Below, in pieces: positions 42,832-51,075 of a stretch of 64,000 bases of DNA. The notes under the pieces were generated by a model. It ran no database searches, was not told the DNA's origin, and saw nothing but the letters and a program-made list of their open reading frames with translations. Numbering within the stretch: position 1 is the first letter of the stretch; each line of letters begins with the position of its first letter. Origin of the DNA: Marivita sp965656765 (GTDB lineage Bacteria; Pseudomonadota; Alphaproteobacteria; Rhodobacterales; Rhodobacteraceae); assembly GCF_965656765.1 (NCBI RefSeq), contig NZ_CBFHLV010000008.1, forward strand, positions 11,241-75,240, in the 5' to 3' direction. The position numbers were made by a program, and so were the translations under genes.

Positions 42832-43911
42832 CTAGAACAGAATCACGTTGCGCTTGGCTCCGCCCGCCTTGGTGTCGGCGATGGCTTCGTTGATCTGGTC
42901 CAGTGACCACCTGCCTGACACCAACTCATCCAGCTTGAGCCTGCCTTGGCGATACAGGTCAGCCAGCCACGGAATGTCCCGGCGGATCACTACATCCCCC
43001 ATCTTTGACCCGACCATGCCCTGCGCCATATAGGCCAAAACAACCGGCTCGTATTCGGCCATCGCGCCGGAATGCGGCATACCAATCATCACCATGCGCC
43101 CGCCCCATCCCAGATAGCGCGGCGCGTGATTATAGGCCGGGATGGCACCAACAGTCACAGCGACCAGATCGGCGCCGCGGCCAAGGATGCGCATCACCTC
43201 TTTCCAAGGCGCTTTGCCGGTGGCCAGAACGCCGTCAGTTGCGCCAAATGCTTTGGCGGTCTCCAGCTTTTCCTCGGTCACATCCACGGCCACGATCCGT
43301 CGCGCCCCGGCAATGCGCGCACCTTGAATGGCGTTCAGCCCGACGCCACCAGCACCGATCACCACCACATCTTCGCCTGCGCGCAACTGGCCTGCATTTA
43401 CCACCGCTCCGACGCCAGTGATCACACCGCAGGCCATCAGCGCGACCGCCTCTGGGGGCATGTCGTCGGGCAGGGGCACGACCTGGCTTTGGTCAACGAC
43501 CACGCGTTCAGCAAATGCACCGCAATTCATCGCCTGAACCACCGCTGTGCCATCCTCGCGCGTGATCGGGGACGCCCCAGCGCCGGGTGTTTCGCAAATC
43601 GTAGGTTTGCCGCTCGAACAGTTCGGACAAGTGCCGCAAGCCTTGATGAGGGTAACGACAACGCGCTGTCCCTCCACTAGATCACGCACACCCGTCCCGA
43701 TTGCCGACACCCGTCCCGCTGCTTCGTGCCCATAGACTGCTGGCAGGTCGCCGCCCCACGCGCCTTCAGCAAAGTGGATGTCCGAATGGCAAATCGCCAC
43801 CGCTTCGAGCGTCACTTCGATTTCTCCGGCCCCTGGCGCGCGAAGAGTGAGCTCTTCCAAGCTCAACGGTTGGCCGAATTCGGTGCAGACAGCAGCTTTG
43901 ATGCGGGTCAT
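42832..43911 (-). CDS. Zinc-dependent alcohol dehydrogenase (MDR family)
   Basis: 359 aa. Catalytic zinc ligands in AICHSDIHFAEG and GHEAAGRV; structural zinc site CGTCPNCSSGKPTIC; NAD-binding VVIGAGGVGLNAIQGARIAGA. Resembles class III/aryl-type alcohol dehydrogenases. Start 43911 has GGGAG 6 nt upstream; a start at 43950 was rejected. It may form part of a catabolic cluster with the enolase-superfamily gene downstream and the MFS gene upstream. Confidence 0.92.
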   Translation of the reverse strand: MTRIKAAVCTEFGQPLSLEELTLRAPGAGEIEVTLEAVAICHSDIHFAEGAWGGDLPAVYGHEAAGRVSAIGTGVRDLVEGQRVVVTLIKACGTCPNCSSGKPTICETPGAGASPITREDGTAVVQAMNCGAFAERVVVDQSQVVPLPDDMPPEAVALMACGVITGVGAVVNAGQLRAGEDVVVIGAGGVGLNAIQGARIAGARRIVAVDVTEEKLETAKAFGATDGVLATGKAPWKEVMRILGRGADLVAVTVGAIPAYNHAPRYLGWGGRMVMIGMPHSGAMAEYEPVVLAYMAQGMVGSKMGDVVIRRDIPWLADLYRQGRLKLDELVSGRWSLDQINEAIADTKAGGAKRNVILF

Positions 43912-43985
43912 GTGATCTCCCATGGCTTTCGCGCAACCTGCGGCGCACATCGACCAAGCGCAAGCGGGAAGTCAACCTTGGGCGG

Positions 43986-45191
43986 TCAGGCCGCGACAGC
44001 ATTCCGGCGCGGGGCCAGAAAGACGACCAGCGCAACCACGATCAGAGCCAGCGACAGCAAGAACGGCGCGCCAGGGAAATAGACGCTCGCCCCAGCACCT
44101 GTGTACTGCGCAAAGACGGACGTCATCAGCAGGGGGGCCACGATCATCGCCACAGCTCCAACCGAGGTTAGCGCGCCTTGTAACTCGCCCTGCCGTTTGT
44201 CTCCGACGGCTTTGGACATGATGCCTTGCAAGGCTGGGGTGATCACTGCACCGAACGCGGCCAAAGGCGTAAGGATCAGGGCAATCGTGCCCGATGTGAC
44301 AAAGGCTAACGCGCCAAATGCGAAGATGTCGAAGATTAGGCCATAGATCACAGTGCCGCGTGTTCCCAGACGGGCGAGGATCACGCGGATCAAGCCACCC
44401 TGTACGATGGCCATCATGATGCCGAACAATCCCAGCGAAAGGCCGATCATGCCAGCGTTCCAGCCAAAGCGGGCTTGTCCGAAATATGCCCAGACCGACG
44501 GGTACACAAAAAAGGCCACCTGATAGAGGAAGAACACCGCAAAGAGACGTCCCATGCCGGGAAACTCTCCTAGTGATCTGAAGGCCCCCAAAGGATTTGC
44601 GCGCCGCCAGTCGAACGGGCGCCGGATCGCATCGGTGACGGTTTCGCGCAGCACGAAAAATCCCAGTAAAGCATTTGCGCCCGCCAGCGCTGCAGCCGCC
44701 CAGAACGGCGCGCGTGTGCCCCATTCGCCCAGCACACCGCCCATCAATGGCCCGATGACAAAACCCAATCCGAAGGCCGCCCCGACCAGTCCAAAATTCT
44801 GCGCTTTCTTCTCGGGGTCTGAGATGTCAGCCATATACGCCGAGGCAGTGGATTGCGTGGCGGCTGTGATGCCACCGATCACACGCCCGATCAGCAACAA
44901 CCATATCGATCCAGCCACCGCCATCACGACATAGTCCGCAGCCATCACCACCAATGAGATGAGCAAGACTGGCCGTCTGCCAAAGCGGTCGGACAGGTTG
45001 CCGATCACCGGGCCGAACAGGAATTGCATCACGGCATAAACGGTCGCCAGCACACCGCCCCAAAGCGCCGCGTTGGCCAGGTCGCGGCCTGTCACGTCAC
45101 GGATCAGGTCGGGCATCACCGGAATGATCAGCCCGATCCCCATCGCGTCGATCATCACGGTGATCAGGATAAAGACAACGGGCAGGCGCAT
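43986..45191 (-). CDS. MFS transporter, TetA-like drug:proton antiporter type
   Basis: 401 aa, 12 predicted helices. Motif A-like GPVIGNLSDRFGRRPVLLIS between helices 2 and 3, N-terminus VMIDAMGIGLIIPVMPDLI and GFVIGPLMGGVLGEWGTRAPFW are typical of the TetA/class B-like group. Such proteins export tetracyclines or unrelated metabolites; resistance cannot be inferred here. Start at 45191. Confidence 0.88.
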   Translation of the reverse strand: MRLPVVFILITVMIDAMGIGLIIPVMPDLIRDVTGRDLANAALWGGVLATVYAVMQFLFGPVIGNLSDRFGRRPVLLISLVVMAADYVVMAVAGSIWLLLIGRVIGGITAATQSTASAYMADISDPEKKAQNFGLVGAAFGLGFVIGPLMGGVLGEWGTRAPFWAAAALAGANALLGFFVLRETVTDAIRRPFDWRRANPLGAFRSLGEFPGMGRLFAVFFLYQVAFFVYPSVWAYFGQARFGWNAGMIGLSLGLFGIMMAIVQGGLIRVILARLGTRGTVIYGLIFDIFAFGALAFVTSGTIALILTPLAAFGAVITPALQGIMSKAVGDKRQGELQGALTSVGAVAMIVAPLLMTSVFAQYTGAGASVYFPGAPFLLSLALIVVALVVFLAPRRNAVAA

Positions 45192-45257
45192 GGGCGAAAC
45201 TTTCAGGTTCAGGCCAGAGCGCCCGTCATGTGTAAACTACACTTGACAGTTTTTCAG

Positions 45258-46046
45258 TCAATGCGCCAGTGCAGCAATAAAATCTGACAGCGCTTTCGTA
45301 TAGTCATCCGGTGCCTCCACACAAGGCAAATGGCCTGCTTTGCGGATCAGTTGAAACTGCGATCCGGGTACGAGATCGACGGTTTCGCGCACCAGGTCAG
45401 GAGGTGTCGATCCGTCTTCGCTGCCGGCAATGCCCAGTGTCGGCAAGCGCAGAGCGGCGGTCGTCGTGTAGAAATCCGTCCCGGCAATGGCGTGTGAACA
45501 CCCAATATAGCCTGCCGCCGGCGTGCGCGTCAGCATGTTGCGCCATGCGGTGAATTCGGCCTTGGCCCGAAAGGCAGGGGTGAACCAACGGGTCATAGTC
45601 GCATCGGCAACCGCATCAATCCCGCCCGCTTCGACATCAGCAATACGTTGCGCCCAGATCTCGCGCGTGGCAATGCGCGCGCCGGTGTTCGACAGCACCA
45701 TCGCCCGCACCAAATCAAGCCGCTTGGCCGCGAGTCCTTGCGCGATCATCCCGCCGATCGAAAGCCCGACGAAAACCGCATCTCGCAGGTGCAGATGGTC
45801 CATCAGTTGCTCGACATCGCGCACAAGCGCGCCCATCCCGTAGGGTGGTATGGGACAGTCTGACAGTCCATGCCCGCGTTTGTCATAGCGGACGTACTTC
45901 AAGCCGCTCTGCGGCATCCGTGCGATCAGTTTGTCCCATAGCCGCAGATCGGTGCCCAGGGAATTGGCAAACACCACCGGCGCGCCATTCGGATCGCCAT
46001 CCACGCGATAATTTAGGCGAATGCCGCCAAGGTCAGCGATTTGCAT
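45258..46046 (-). CDS. pcaD: 3-oxoadipate enol-lactonase-like alpha/beta hydrolase
   Basis: 262 aa. Nucleophile elbow GLSIGGM (Ser96), oxyanion region NSLGTDLRLWD, YDKRGHGLSD, catalytic His in RKAGHLPCVEAP. The overall pattern is that of PcaD in the beta-ketoadipate pathway of aromatic degradation. No other pca genes lie in the window, so an alternative lactonase or esterase role is possible. Its promoter side carries a dispersed repeat at 46062-46109. Confidence 0.85.
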   Translation of the reverse strand: MQIADLGGIRLNYRVDGDPNGAPVVFANSLGTDLRLWDKLIARMPQSGLKYVRYDKRGHGLSDCPIPPYGMGALVRDVEQLMDHLHLRDAVFVGLSIGGMIAQGLAAKRLDLVRAMVLSNTGARIATREIWAQRIADVEAGGIDAVADATMTRWFTPAFRAKAEFTAWRNMLTRTPAAGYIGCSHAIAGTDFYTTTAALRLPTLGIAGSEDGSTPPDLVRETVDLVPGSQFQLIRKAGHLPCVEAPDDYTKALSDFIAALAH

Positions 46047-46061
46047 TAGGGTGCGGCCTCA

Positions 46062-46109
46062 TCTTCTCTGGTTCCAAAATACCTTGGCGGACGGGGCAGG
46101 GCCCCCTAC
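46062..46109 (-). repeat. Dispersed palindromic repeat, intergenic copy (reverse orientation)
   Basis: On the minus strand: GGGGGC-CCT-GCCCC hairpin, CGTCCGCC, AAGGTATTTTGGAACC and AGAGAAG. Located between the EEP gene (ends 46113) and pcaD (starts 46046), both minus, so a tandem spacer rather than convergent. Confidence 0.85.
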
Positions 46110-46112
46110 GGA

Positions 46113-47312
46113 TTAACTCACCCGGAGGTGCGCCATGATTTGTCCGTGATCGCTTGCCAGCTTGTTATAGGGTGCTTCGGGGTGGCTGCCGTCGGTCAAG
46201 TGATCATTGAGAACGCTGAAATAGGTCATGTCACCGATCCGCCCATCGAATTCCGGGTCGAAATGACGTGACAGCCAGATTTGGTCGATGCTCTCGAACA
46301 CACCGCCAAAGGCCGAGGTATAGACCATGTCTCGCAGGGATTTGCGCACGAACAGCTTTTCGGCCGACCGCAGGCGCACTTGTTCGACCGCTTCGGTGAT
46401 CTGCGCGTTCTCCTCGGCTGAGTAGCGATCGGCCCGGTGTTCGGCGTCATGGCGTAGCATCCATCCGTAGTTCTTGAATGGGCGTTCTCCGGCGATGATT
46501 TCGGAACTCACTGCATGTTCGCCATCGTTGTAGTCGCCCATGGCGATCACGGGGTTCCCGGCCGTCAGTTCGGCGACAATCGCCTGGCGTAGAACCCATG
46601 CCTCGGCCATTCGGCGTGTTGCCGCGCGAAGCGCCCCAAGGGCGCGTCCAAGCGGGTCGTAATCGGTCAAATCAGCCTCTGGCGCAAAGTCGGCCCCGGC
46701 GGGTTTGATGTATTCCCCCAGCTTGGACTTCAGGTGACAGTTGAAAACGGTCACAACCTGACCACCCATTGGAATCTTCACTTTGAGGATCGGGCGGGAC
46801 AAGCGTTTGAGCGTGAATTGCCCAGCATCATCAGCCTCCAAACCGCGCAGGGGTGTGAACGGGATAACCAGTGGTTCGGGTAGGTCCTGAATAATCTCGG
46901 GCGCACTGGCAAAGCCAAGCCGCGACAGGATCGCGACGCCGGGACGGCGTTCGCCGGGGATTCCCTCATCGGCGATGTTGGGGGCAAAGGCCAATGAGGC
47001 GCCGTGATATCCACCGCTCTCCAATCTGCGAAAGATCGCCTTCTTGCGGTATTTCTTGGTTTTGTCCGGTTGTGCCGCGTCGTTGAGCGTATCCGCGCGC
47101 TGCGTGGTTTCATCGATCACAGCTTGAAGGGCAGACTCCTCAAAGATTTCCTGAAACCCGACGACGTCCGCATCCAGAGCCAAAAGCTGATCGGCCATCC
47201 AATCGGCTTTCCAGGCGTATTCCTCGGGTGTGTAGGTTTGAAATTTGTAATATTCCTGATCTGGTCCGATCAGGTTCTTAACGTTGAAACTCGTAACAGT
47301 GACGTCCTGCAC
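46113..47312 (-). CDS. Endonuclease/exonuclease/phosphatase family protein
   Basis: 399 aa. EEP fold motifs: TSFNVKNLIGPD, ADVVGFQEIFE, FNCHLKSKLGEY, VIAMGDYND and the terminal SDHGQIMAHL. No signal peptide, so intracellular; the substrate could be nucleic acid or a phosphoester. GTG start at 47312 overlaps the preceding dehydratase stop by 1 nt (TAGTG); the frame is open further upstream but that overlaps the dehydratase gene. Last gene of a four-gene overlapped operon. Confidence 0.85.
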   Translation of the reverse strand: MQDVTVTSFNVKNLIGPDQEYYKFQTYTPEEYAWKADWMADQLLALDADVVGFQEIFEESALQAVIDETTQRADTLNDAAQPDKTKKYRKKAIFRRLESGGYHGASLAFAPNIADEGIPGERRPGVAILSRLGFASAPEIIQDLPEPLVIPFTPLRGLEADDAGQFTLKRLSRPILKVKIPMGGQVVTVFNCHLKSKLGEYIKPAGADFAPEADLTDYDPLGRALGALRAATRRMAEAWVLRQAIVAELTAGNPVIAMGDYNDGEHAVSSEIIAGERPFKNYGWMLRHDAEHRADRYSAEENAQITEAVEQVRLRSAEKLFVRKSLRDMVYTSAFGGVFESIDQIWLSRHFDPEFDGRIGDMTYFSVLNDHLTDGSHPEAPYNKLASDHGQIMAHLRVS

Positions 47313-48289
47313 TAGTCTTCTCCGAATTGTTGCAATGCACTGAGAAACACCGCTCGATCCACATTGCCGCCTGAGATGGTGCAGATCACTGTATCGCTGT
47401 TGATCTCGTCGCTGCGATAAAGCGCTGCTGCAAGCGCCACCGCGCCGCCGGGTTCGACCACCAGTTTGAGCCGGGAAAAGGCCTGCGCCATTGCGCGTTG
47501 CGCCTCTTCCTCTGTCACAACAAACCCGGCGCCGCATAACCGTTTCATGATGGGAAACGTGATGTCACCGGGCTGCATCGTAACGATGGCATCACACAGA
47601 CTTCCGGTTGGGCTTTGATTGTGTTCGATCCGACCCGACGAGAGCGACCGGGCCACATCGTCAAAGTTTTCTGGCTCCGCAGGTCGCACTTGCATCCCTG
47701 GCGCGCGGTCTTCCAGCGCAAGAGCGATGCCAGAGGTCAACCCGCCACCACCGCAGCACACGATCACCTCGGCCTCGGTTACACCCAACTCTGCCGCCTG
47801 CGCTGCAATCTCAAGTCCGCAGGTGCCTTGCCCGGCGATTACGTCGGGTTCGTCAAAGGGTTTAATCAGGGTTAATCCCCGCTCTGTGGCGATCTGTGTG
47901 CCAATGACGTCGCGGTCTTCGGTCATTCGGTCGTACAAGACAACCTCAGCCCCCAATGCGCGGGTGTTGTCGATCTTCACCCGCGGTGCGTTTGCGGGCA
48001 TGACAATGACTGCGCTTACCCCGAATTGCTTTGCAGCCAACGCCACTCCCTGTGCATGGTTGCCCGAGGAATAGGCGATCACGCCATTCTTACGCTGGTC
48101 TTCGTGTAGGGCAGAAACCGCTGATCGCGCGCCGCGATATTTAAAGCTGCCAGTGTGTTGGAGGCACTCGGCTTTGACCAGCACTCGCCGTCCAGCGATA
48201 TCGTCCAGAAAGGGCGAAGACAAAAGTGGCGTCACCCGTGCGTGACCTTCGAGGCGATCTGCTGCGGCCTCAATGCGTTGAATGTCCAT
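47312..48289 (-). CDS. Threonine/serine dehydratase (PLP, fold type II)
   Basis: 325 aa. PLP lysine in HTGSFKYRGARSAV, Asn-containing SSGNHAQGVALAA, phosphate-binding glycine loop CCGGGGLTSGIALAL, and the end CTISGGNVDR. No ACT regulatory domain, so the short catabolic or racemase-like type rather than IlvA. Four-gene operon context (3-nt gap upstream, 1-nt overlap downstream). Confidence 0.9.
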   Translation of the reverse strand: MDIQRIEAAADRLEGHARVTPLLSSPFLDDIAGRRVLVKAECLQHTGSFKYRGARSAVSALHEDQRKNGVIAYSSGNHAQGVALAAKQFGVSAVIVMPANAPRVKIDNTRALGAEVVLYDRMTEDRDVIGTQIATERGLTLIKPFDEPDVIAGQGTCGLEIAAQAAELGVTEAEVIVCCGGGGLTSGIALALEDRAPGMQVRPAEPENFDDVARSLSSGRIEHNQSPTGSLCDAIVTMQPGDITFPIMKRLCGAGFVVTEEEAQRAMAQAFSRLKLVVEPGGAVALAAALYRSDEINSDTVICTISGGNVDRAVFLSALQQFGED

Positions 48290-48292
48290 GCG

Positions 48293-49114
48293 CTACCTCA
48301 GCATATCCAGCCAGCGCCGCAGCGCGTTAAGGCTGTCGGGTTCATCAAGAAATGGGATGTGGCCGCGATCAGGCACTTCGACCGCGACCATGTCAGGACG
48401 GCGGCGTTTCATCTCGGCAAACGTCTCGGACGACAACAGGTCGGAATTAGCCCCTCGTAGACAGGCAAGTGGCAAACCTGATAGCGCATCAAAGAGCGGC
48501 CAAAGGTCAGGCATTGGTTGTGCGCCGCCTTCAAGCACCGCCTCACGCAAGCGGGGGTCATAAGTCAGCTCAAGCCCGACGTTAGTTTCGTTGAAGAGGA
48601 TCTGAGCCTCGCGCAGCCAACGGTCGAATGGCACGTTGGGAAAGCCTGTCATGACCCGCGCACGGGCCTCGGCCATTTCGGTATGTGTTTTCAAAACGGG
48701 GGGGCGGCCAAGGTAGTCCTTGATTACCTCCAGACCCTCCGGCGCAATCTCAGGTCCGATATCGTTGAGCGCAACGCCCAGCAGACGATCCTTGACCGTC
48801 GCCGCCAGTACCATTGCGATCAACCCGCCGCGCGACGTGCCCAGAATTGCGGCTTTATCCAGCCCAAGATGATCCAGCAACTCCACCGCATCGCGACCTT
48901 CGACGGGGATCTGATACGTGGCAGGGTCGCCCCATTCGGACTGCCCCCGCCCGCGATAATCCAACCGGATCAGACGCACTCCGGTCAGGTGCGGCGCGAC
49001 AAATTCGAAGTCCCGTCCATCCCGTGTTAGGCCTGCAAGGCACAGCAGCGGCAGGCCATCGCCTTCATCGGTATAGAACAGCGAAAGGCCGTCAGAGGTG
49101 GTGAAATTGGGCAT
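48293..49114 (-). CDS. Alpha/beta fold hydrolase
   Basis: 273 aa. Nucleophile Ser94 in LGTSRGGLIAM, oxyanion loop CLAGLTRDGRDF, DYRGRGQSEWGD, catalytic His in VPDRGHIPFLDEP. Start 49114 overlaps the haloacid dehalogenase stop (TGATG). Substrate unknown; esterase or dehalogenase-like lactonase possible. Confidence 0.9.
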   Translation of the reverse strand: MPNFTTSDGLSLFYTDEGDGLPLLCLAGLTRDGRDFEFVAPHLTGVRLIRLDYRGRGQSEWGDPATYQIPVEGRDAVELLDHLGLDKAAILGTSRGGLIAMVLAATVKDRLLGVALNDIGPEIAPEGLEVIKDYLGRPPVLKTHTEMAEARARVMTGFPNVPFDRWLREAQILFNETNVGLELTYDPRLREAVLEGGAQPMPDLWPLFDALSGLPLACLRGANSDLLSSETFAEMKRRRPDMVAVEVPDRGHIPFLDEPDSLNALRRWLDMLR

Positions 49115-49791
49115 CAGGCCAACTCCGGTATCGTTGTCAAATCGGAAAGCACATGGGCCGGTCGGTGAGTGAGCCGGTCCATTGGATCGTCTGCGCGGTT
49201 GACCCAAACTGTCTGAAACCCGTATGCGCTGGCACCTGCAATGTCCCATCCGTTTGAAGACACGAACAGCACGTCCTCTTTTGCGCAGCTAAACTGTGCG
49301 CCGACCATGTCATAGACGCGGGGCGACGGTTTGAAGATGCCCACGTCTTCCACGGTTAGAACACCATCAAGAAATTCGCCGATCCCGGCACTGTCGACCG
49401 CGCCTTCAAGCATGTCTTTGCTACCATTCGATAGGATCGCGCAGGTCTTGCCCGCAGCCTTGAGCCGCGCCAGCATCATCGGGGCCTCGCGATAAGCAGC
49501 CAATTCCCAATAAAGCGCCAACAGCCGTTCGCGCAGTTCGGGGTCGTCGGTCAGACCGACCTTTTCCATTGCCCAATCAAGACCGTCTTTGGTGACTTCC
49601 CAAAACGGTGTATAATCGTCGGTTATGGTGCGCAGCCATGTGTACTGGAGCTGCTTAAGTCGCCAGTGCTCGGCCAGCTGAGGCCACACGGCCTTGAGTG
49701 CATCCCGCCCCGGTTCGCCAGCCGCATTCCGCGCCGCTGCGGCGACGTCAAACAATGTTCCATAGGCATCAAACACGCAGACCTGTGCCAT
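49114..49791 (-). CDS. Haloacid dehalogenase type II
   Basis: 225 aa HAD hydrolase of the L-2-haloacid dehalogenase class. Nucleophile Asp8 in CVFDAYGTLFD, motif II ILSNGSKDML, Lys in GIFKPSPRVYD, motif III SSNGWDIAGASAYGF. It hydrolyses 2-haloalkanoates to hydroxy acids in known members. ATG at 49791 has GAGAGG 6 nt upstream; GTG at 49797 is an alternative. First gene of the operon. Confidence 0.92.
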   Translation of the reverse strand: MAQVCVFDAYGTLFDVAAAARNAAGEPGRDALKAVWPQLAEHWRLKQLQYTWLRTITDDYTPFWEVTKDGLDWAMEKVGLTDDPELRERLLALYWELAAYREAPMMLARLKAAGKTCAILSNGSKDMLEGAVDSAGIGEFLDGVLTVEDVGIFKPSPRVYDMVGAQFSCAKEDVLFVSSNGWDIAGASAYGFQTVWVNRADDPMDRLTHRPAHVLSDLTTIPELA

Positions 49792-49864
49792 AGACACCTC
49801 TCTCTCTATTGCATTCGCCGCAAGGTGTCAGATCACGCTGAAGGAGGGAAGCGCTGTTTCGAGC

Positions 49865-50356
49865 TCAGAAGTCAGCGCTTGTCCATGCGACGCGGTCACC
49901 GTTGCGGCGCAGAGGGATCACCGGGCGGTAGAGCCGCCGGTAAGAGCGTGGATGATAGTCACAAATCAGAGTTTCGCTGGCATCTTTGATAAACAGATAT
50001 GCACCGTTTTCGTGCTGCCAAGCAACGCCGCCGTAGCTGGCGATGGTCATGGCGGTGATGTGATTGTTGGCGGCCCAGAACCCATAATCGTCCGTACCAA
50101 ATATACCGCCGCGTACAGCTTCAGGTTCGTCCTGCTTTGCCTCGTGAACAAGCCCACCCACGTAGTCATCCACTGCGGCTTTGATGATACCCGTTACCGT
50201 AGCAGGCACAGCAAGGATCCAGCCTGCCATCGCGCCTGCGGCACCGACACCGTAAATGAACGCGTCTGCAGCGTCTGGACCGTTGCCCGTGACTGCCCAG
50301 ACGACGGGTTGCACGACCAGCCCGGCAGCGCCGCCACGAGACAGGCCGCCGGCCAT
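49865..50356 (-). CDS. Hypothetical protein, glycine/alanine-rich N-terminus
   Basis: 163 aa. N-terminal half is hydrophobic and glycine/alanine-rich (residues 1-65, with GYGVGAAGAMAGWILAVPATV-like stretch suggesting a membrane or loosely folded segment); C-terminal half is polar with aromatic residues (DDYGFWAANNHIT, HENGAYLFIKDAS, YHPRSYRRLYRPV). No signal peptide. I do not recognise a family. Possible start GTG/ATG at 50356 with no strong SD. Confidence 0.55.
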   Translation of the reverse strand: MAGGLSRGGAAGLVVQPVVWAVTGNGPDAADAFIYGVGAAGAMAGWILAVPATVTGIIKAAVDDYVGGLVHEAKQDEPEAVRGGIFGTDDYGFWAANNHITAMTIASYGGVAWQHENGAYLFIKDASETLICDYHPRSYRRLYRPVIPLRRNGDRVAWTSADF

Positions 50357-50712
50357 GCTAATTCTTCCCTCTATCGCGTATTCGACCGAAAACGCCGCGA
50401 CAGTGACCGCGGCATTGGTTGAGTAATTTTATCCAGTCATAATCAACCTCTTTGAAAAGAGGGCCACGCTGGGATCTTGAAACGCAAGGGCCATCCATGC
50501 GGGCCATCAATTAATTTAAAGCGCCGGCCAAAATACCGATCCGGGCTGAGGTTAAGTTGGCACAGATGGGGCGAGTCGCACAAGTCGGGACTGGGAAAGC
50601 GTGGAGTGCTTGCTAGCGGAAAGGGTAATGCAATATTTGCAATCGCGCCGATGCATGAGACTCTACGTACTAGGATTCTGCAGCGGCCAGCGTTGCAAAG
50701 AAATGAAACGCG
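50357..50712. other. Gene-poor spacer before rpsU terminator
   Basis: About 356 bp with no supported gene. Frames on the plus strand that extend into rpsU show no family resemblance and lack codon bias. A CCTCTTT-GAAA-AGAGG hairpin lies near 50450-50463. Possibly a degraded gene or a small RNA locus; nothing more can be said. Confidence 0.3.
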
Positions 50713-50750
50713 CAAAAAACAAACCCCCGAAAGCGAAAAGCCTCGGGGGT
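50713..50750 (-). terminator. Rho-independent terminator of rpsU
   Basis: Minus strand stem ACCCCCGA / TCGGGGGT (50723-50750), 12-nt loop, followed by a T-rich run (TTGTTTTTT). It lies 33 nt after the rpsU stop. Confidence 0.9.
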
Positions 50751-50782
50751 CGTCAAAATTTCAACAGTGTTGGAAACGCTGC

Positions 50783-50989
50783 TTACATCATGCCTTCGCG
50801 CTGCGCCTTTTTGCGCGCCAGTTTGCGCGCACGGCGGATCGCTTCAGCTTTCTCGCGTGCTTTTTTCTCGGATGGTTTCTCGAAATGTTGCTTAAGCTTC
50901 ATTTCACGAAAAACGCCTTCACGCTGCAGCTTTTTCTTCAGAGCGCGGAGCGCCTGATCGACGTTGTTGTCACGAACACTAACCTGCAT
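50783..50989 (-). CDS. rpsU: 30S ribosomal protein bS21
   Basis: 68-aa highly basic small-subunit protein needed for translation initiation. MQVSVRDNNVDQALRALKKK and the Lys/Arg-rich C-terminus (RRARKLARKKAQREGM) are diagnostic. SD AGGTGG 7-8 nt upstream. It precedes its own strong terminator, so it is monocistronic. Confidence 0.95.
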   Translation of the reverse strand: MQVSVRDNNVDQALRALKKKLQREGVFREMKLKQHFEKPSEKKAREKAEAIRRARKLARKKAQREGMM

Positions 50990-51075
50990 GTGGTTTTCAC
51001 CACCTTTCTAAGTTGGATTTGCAAGGATTTGCAGGAGCGCGCCGTATAGCAAGGCGCAAATGGTTTGTCCAGTAC

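Noticed and set aside
25592..49872. Short repeat GCGCTGTTTCGAG seen near 25592 and 49852
   Set aside because: 13-bp matches are expected by chance in 64 kb; no hairpin or shared tail.
50477..51049. 190-aa open frame on plus strand overlapping rpsU
   Set aside because: No motifs, runs through rpsU antisense and its terminator.
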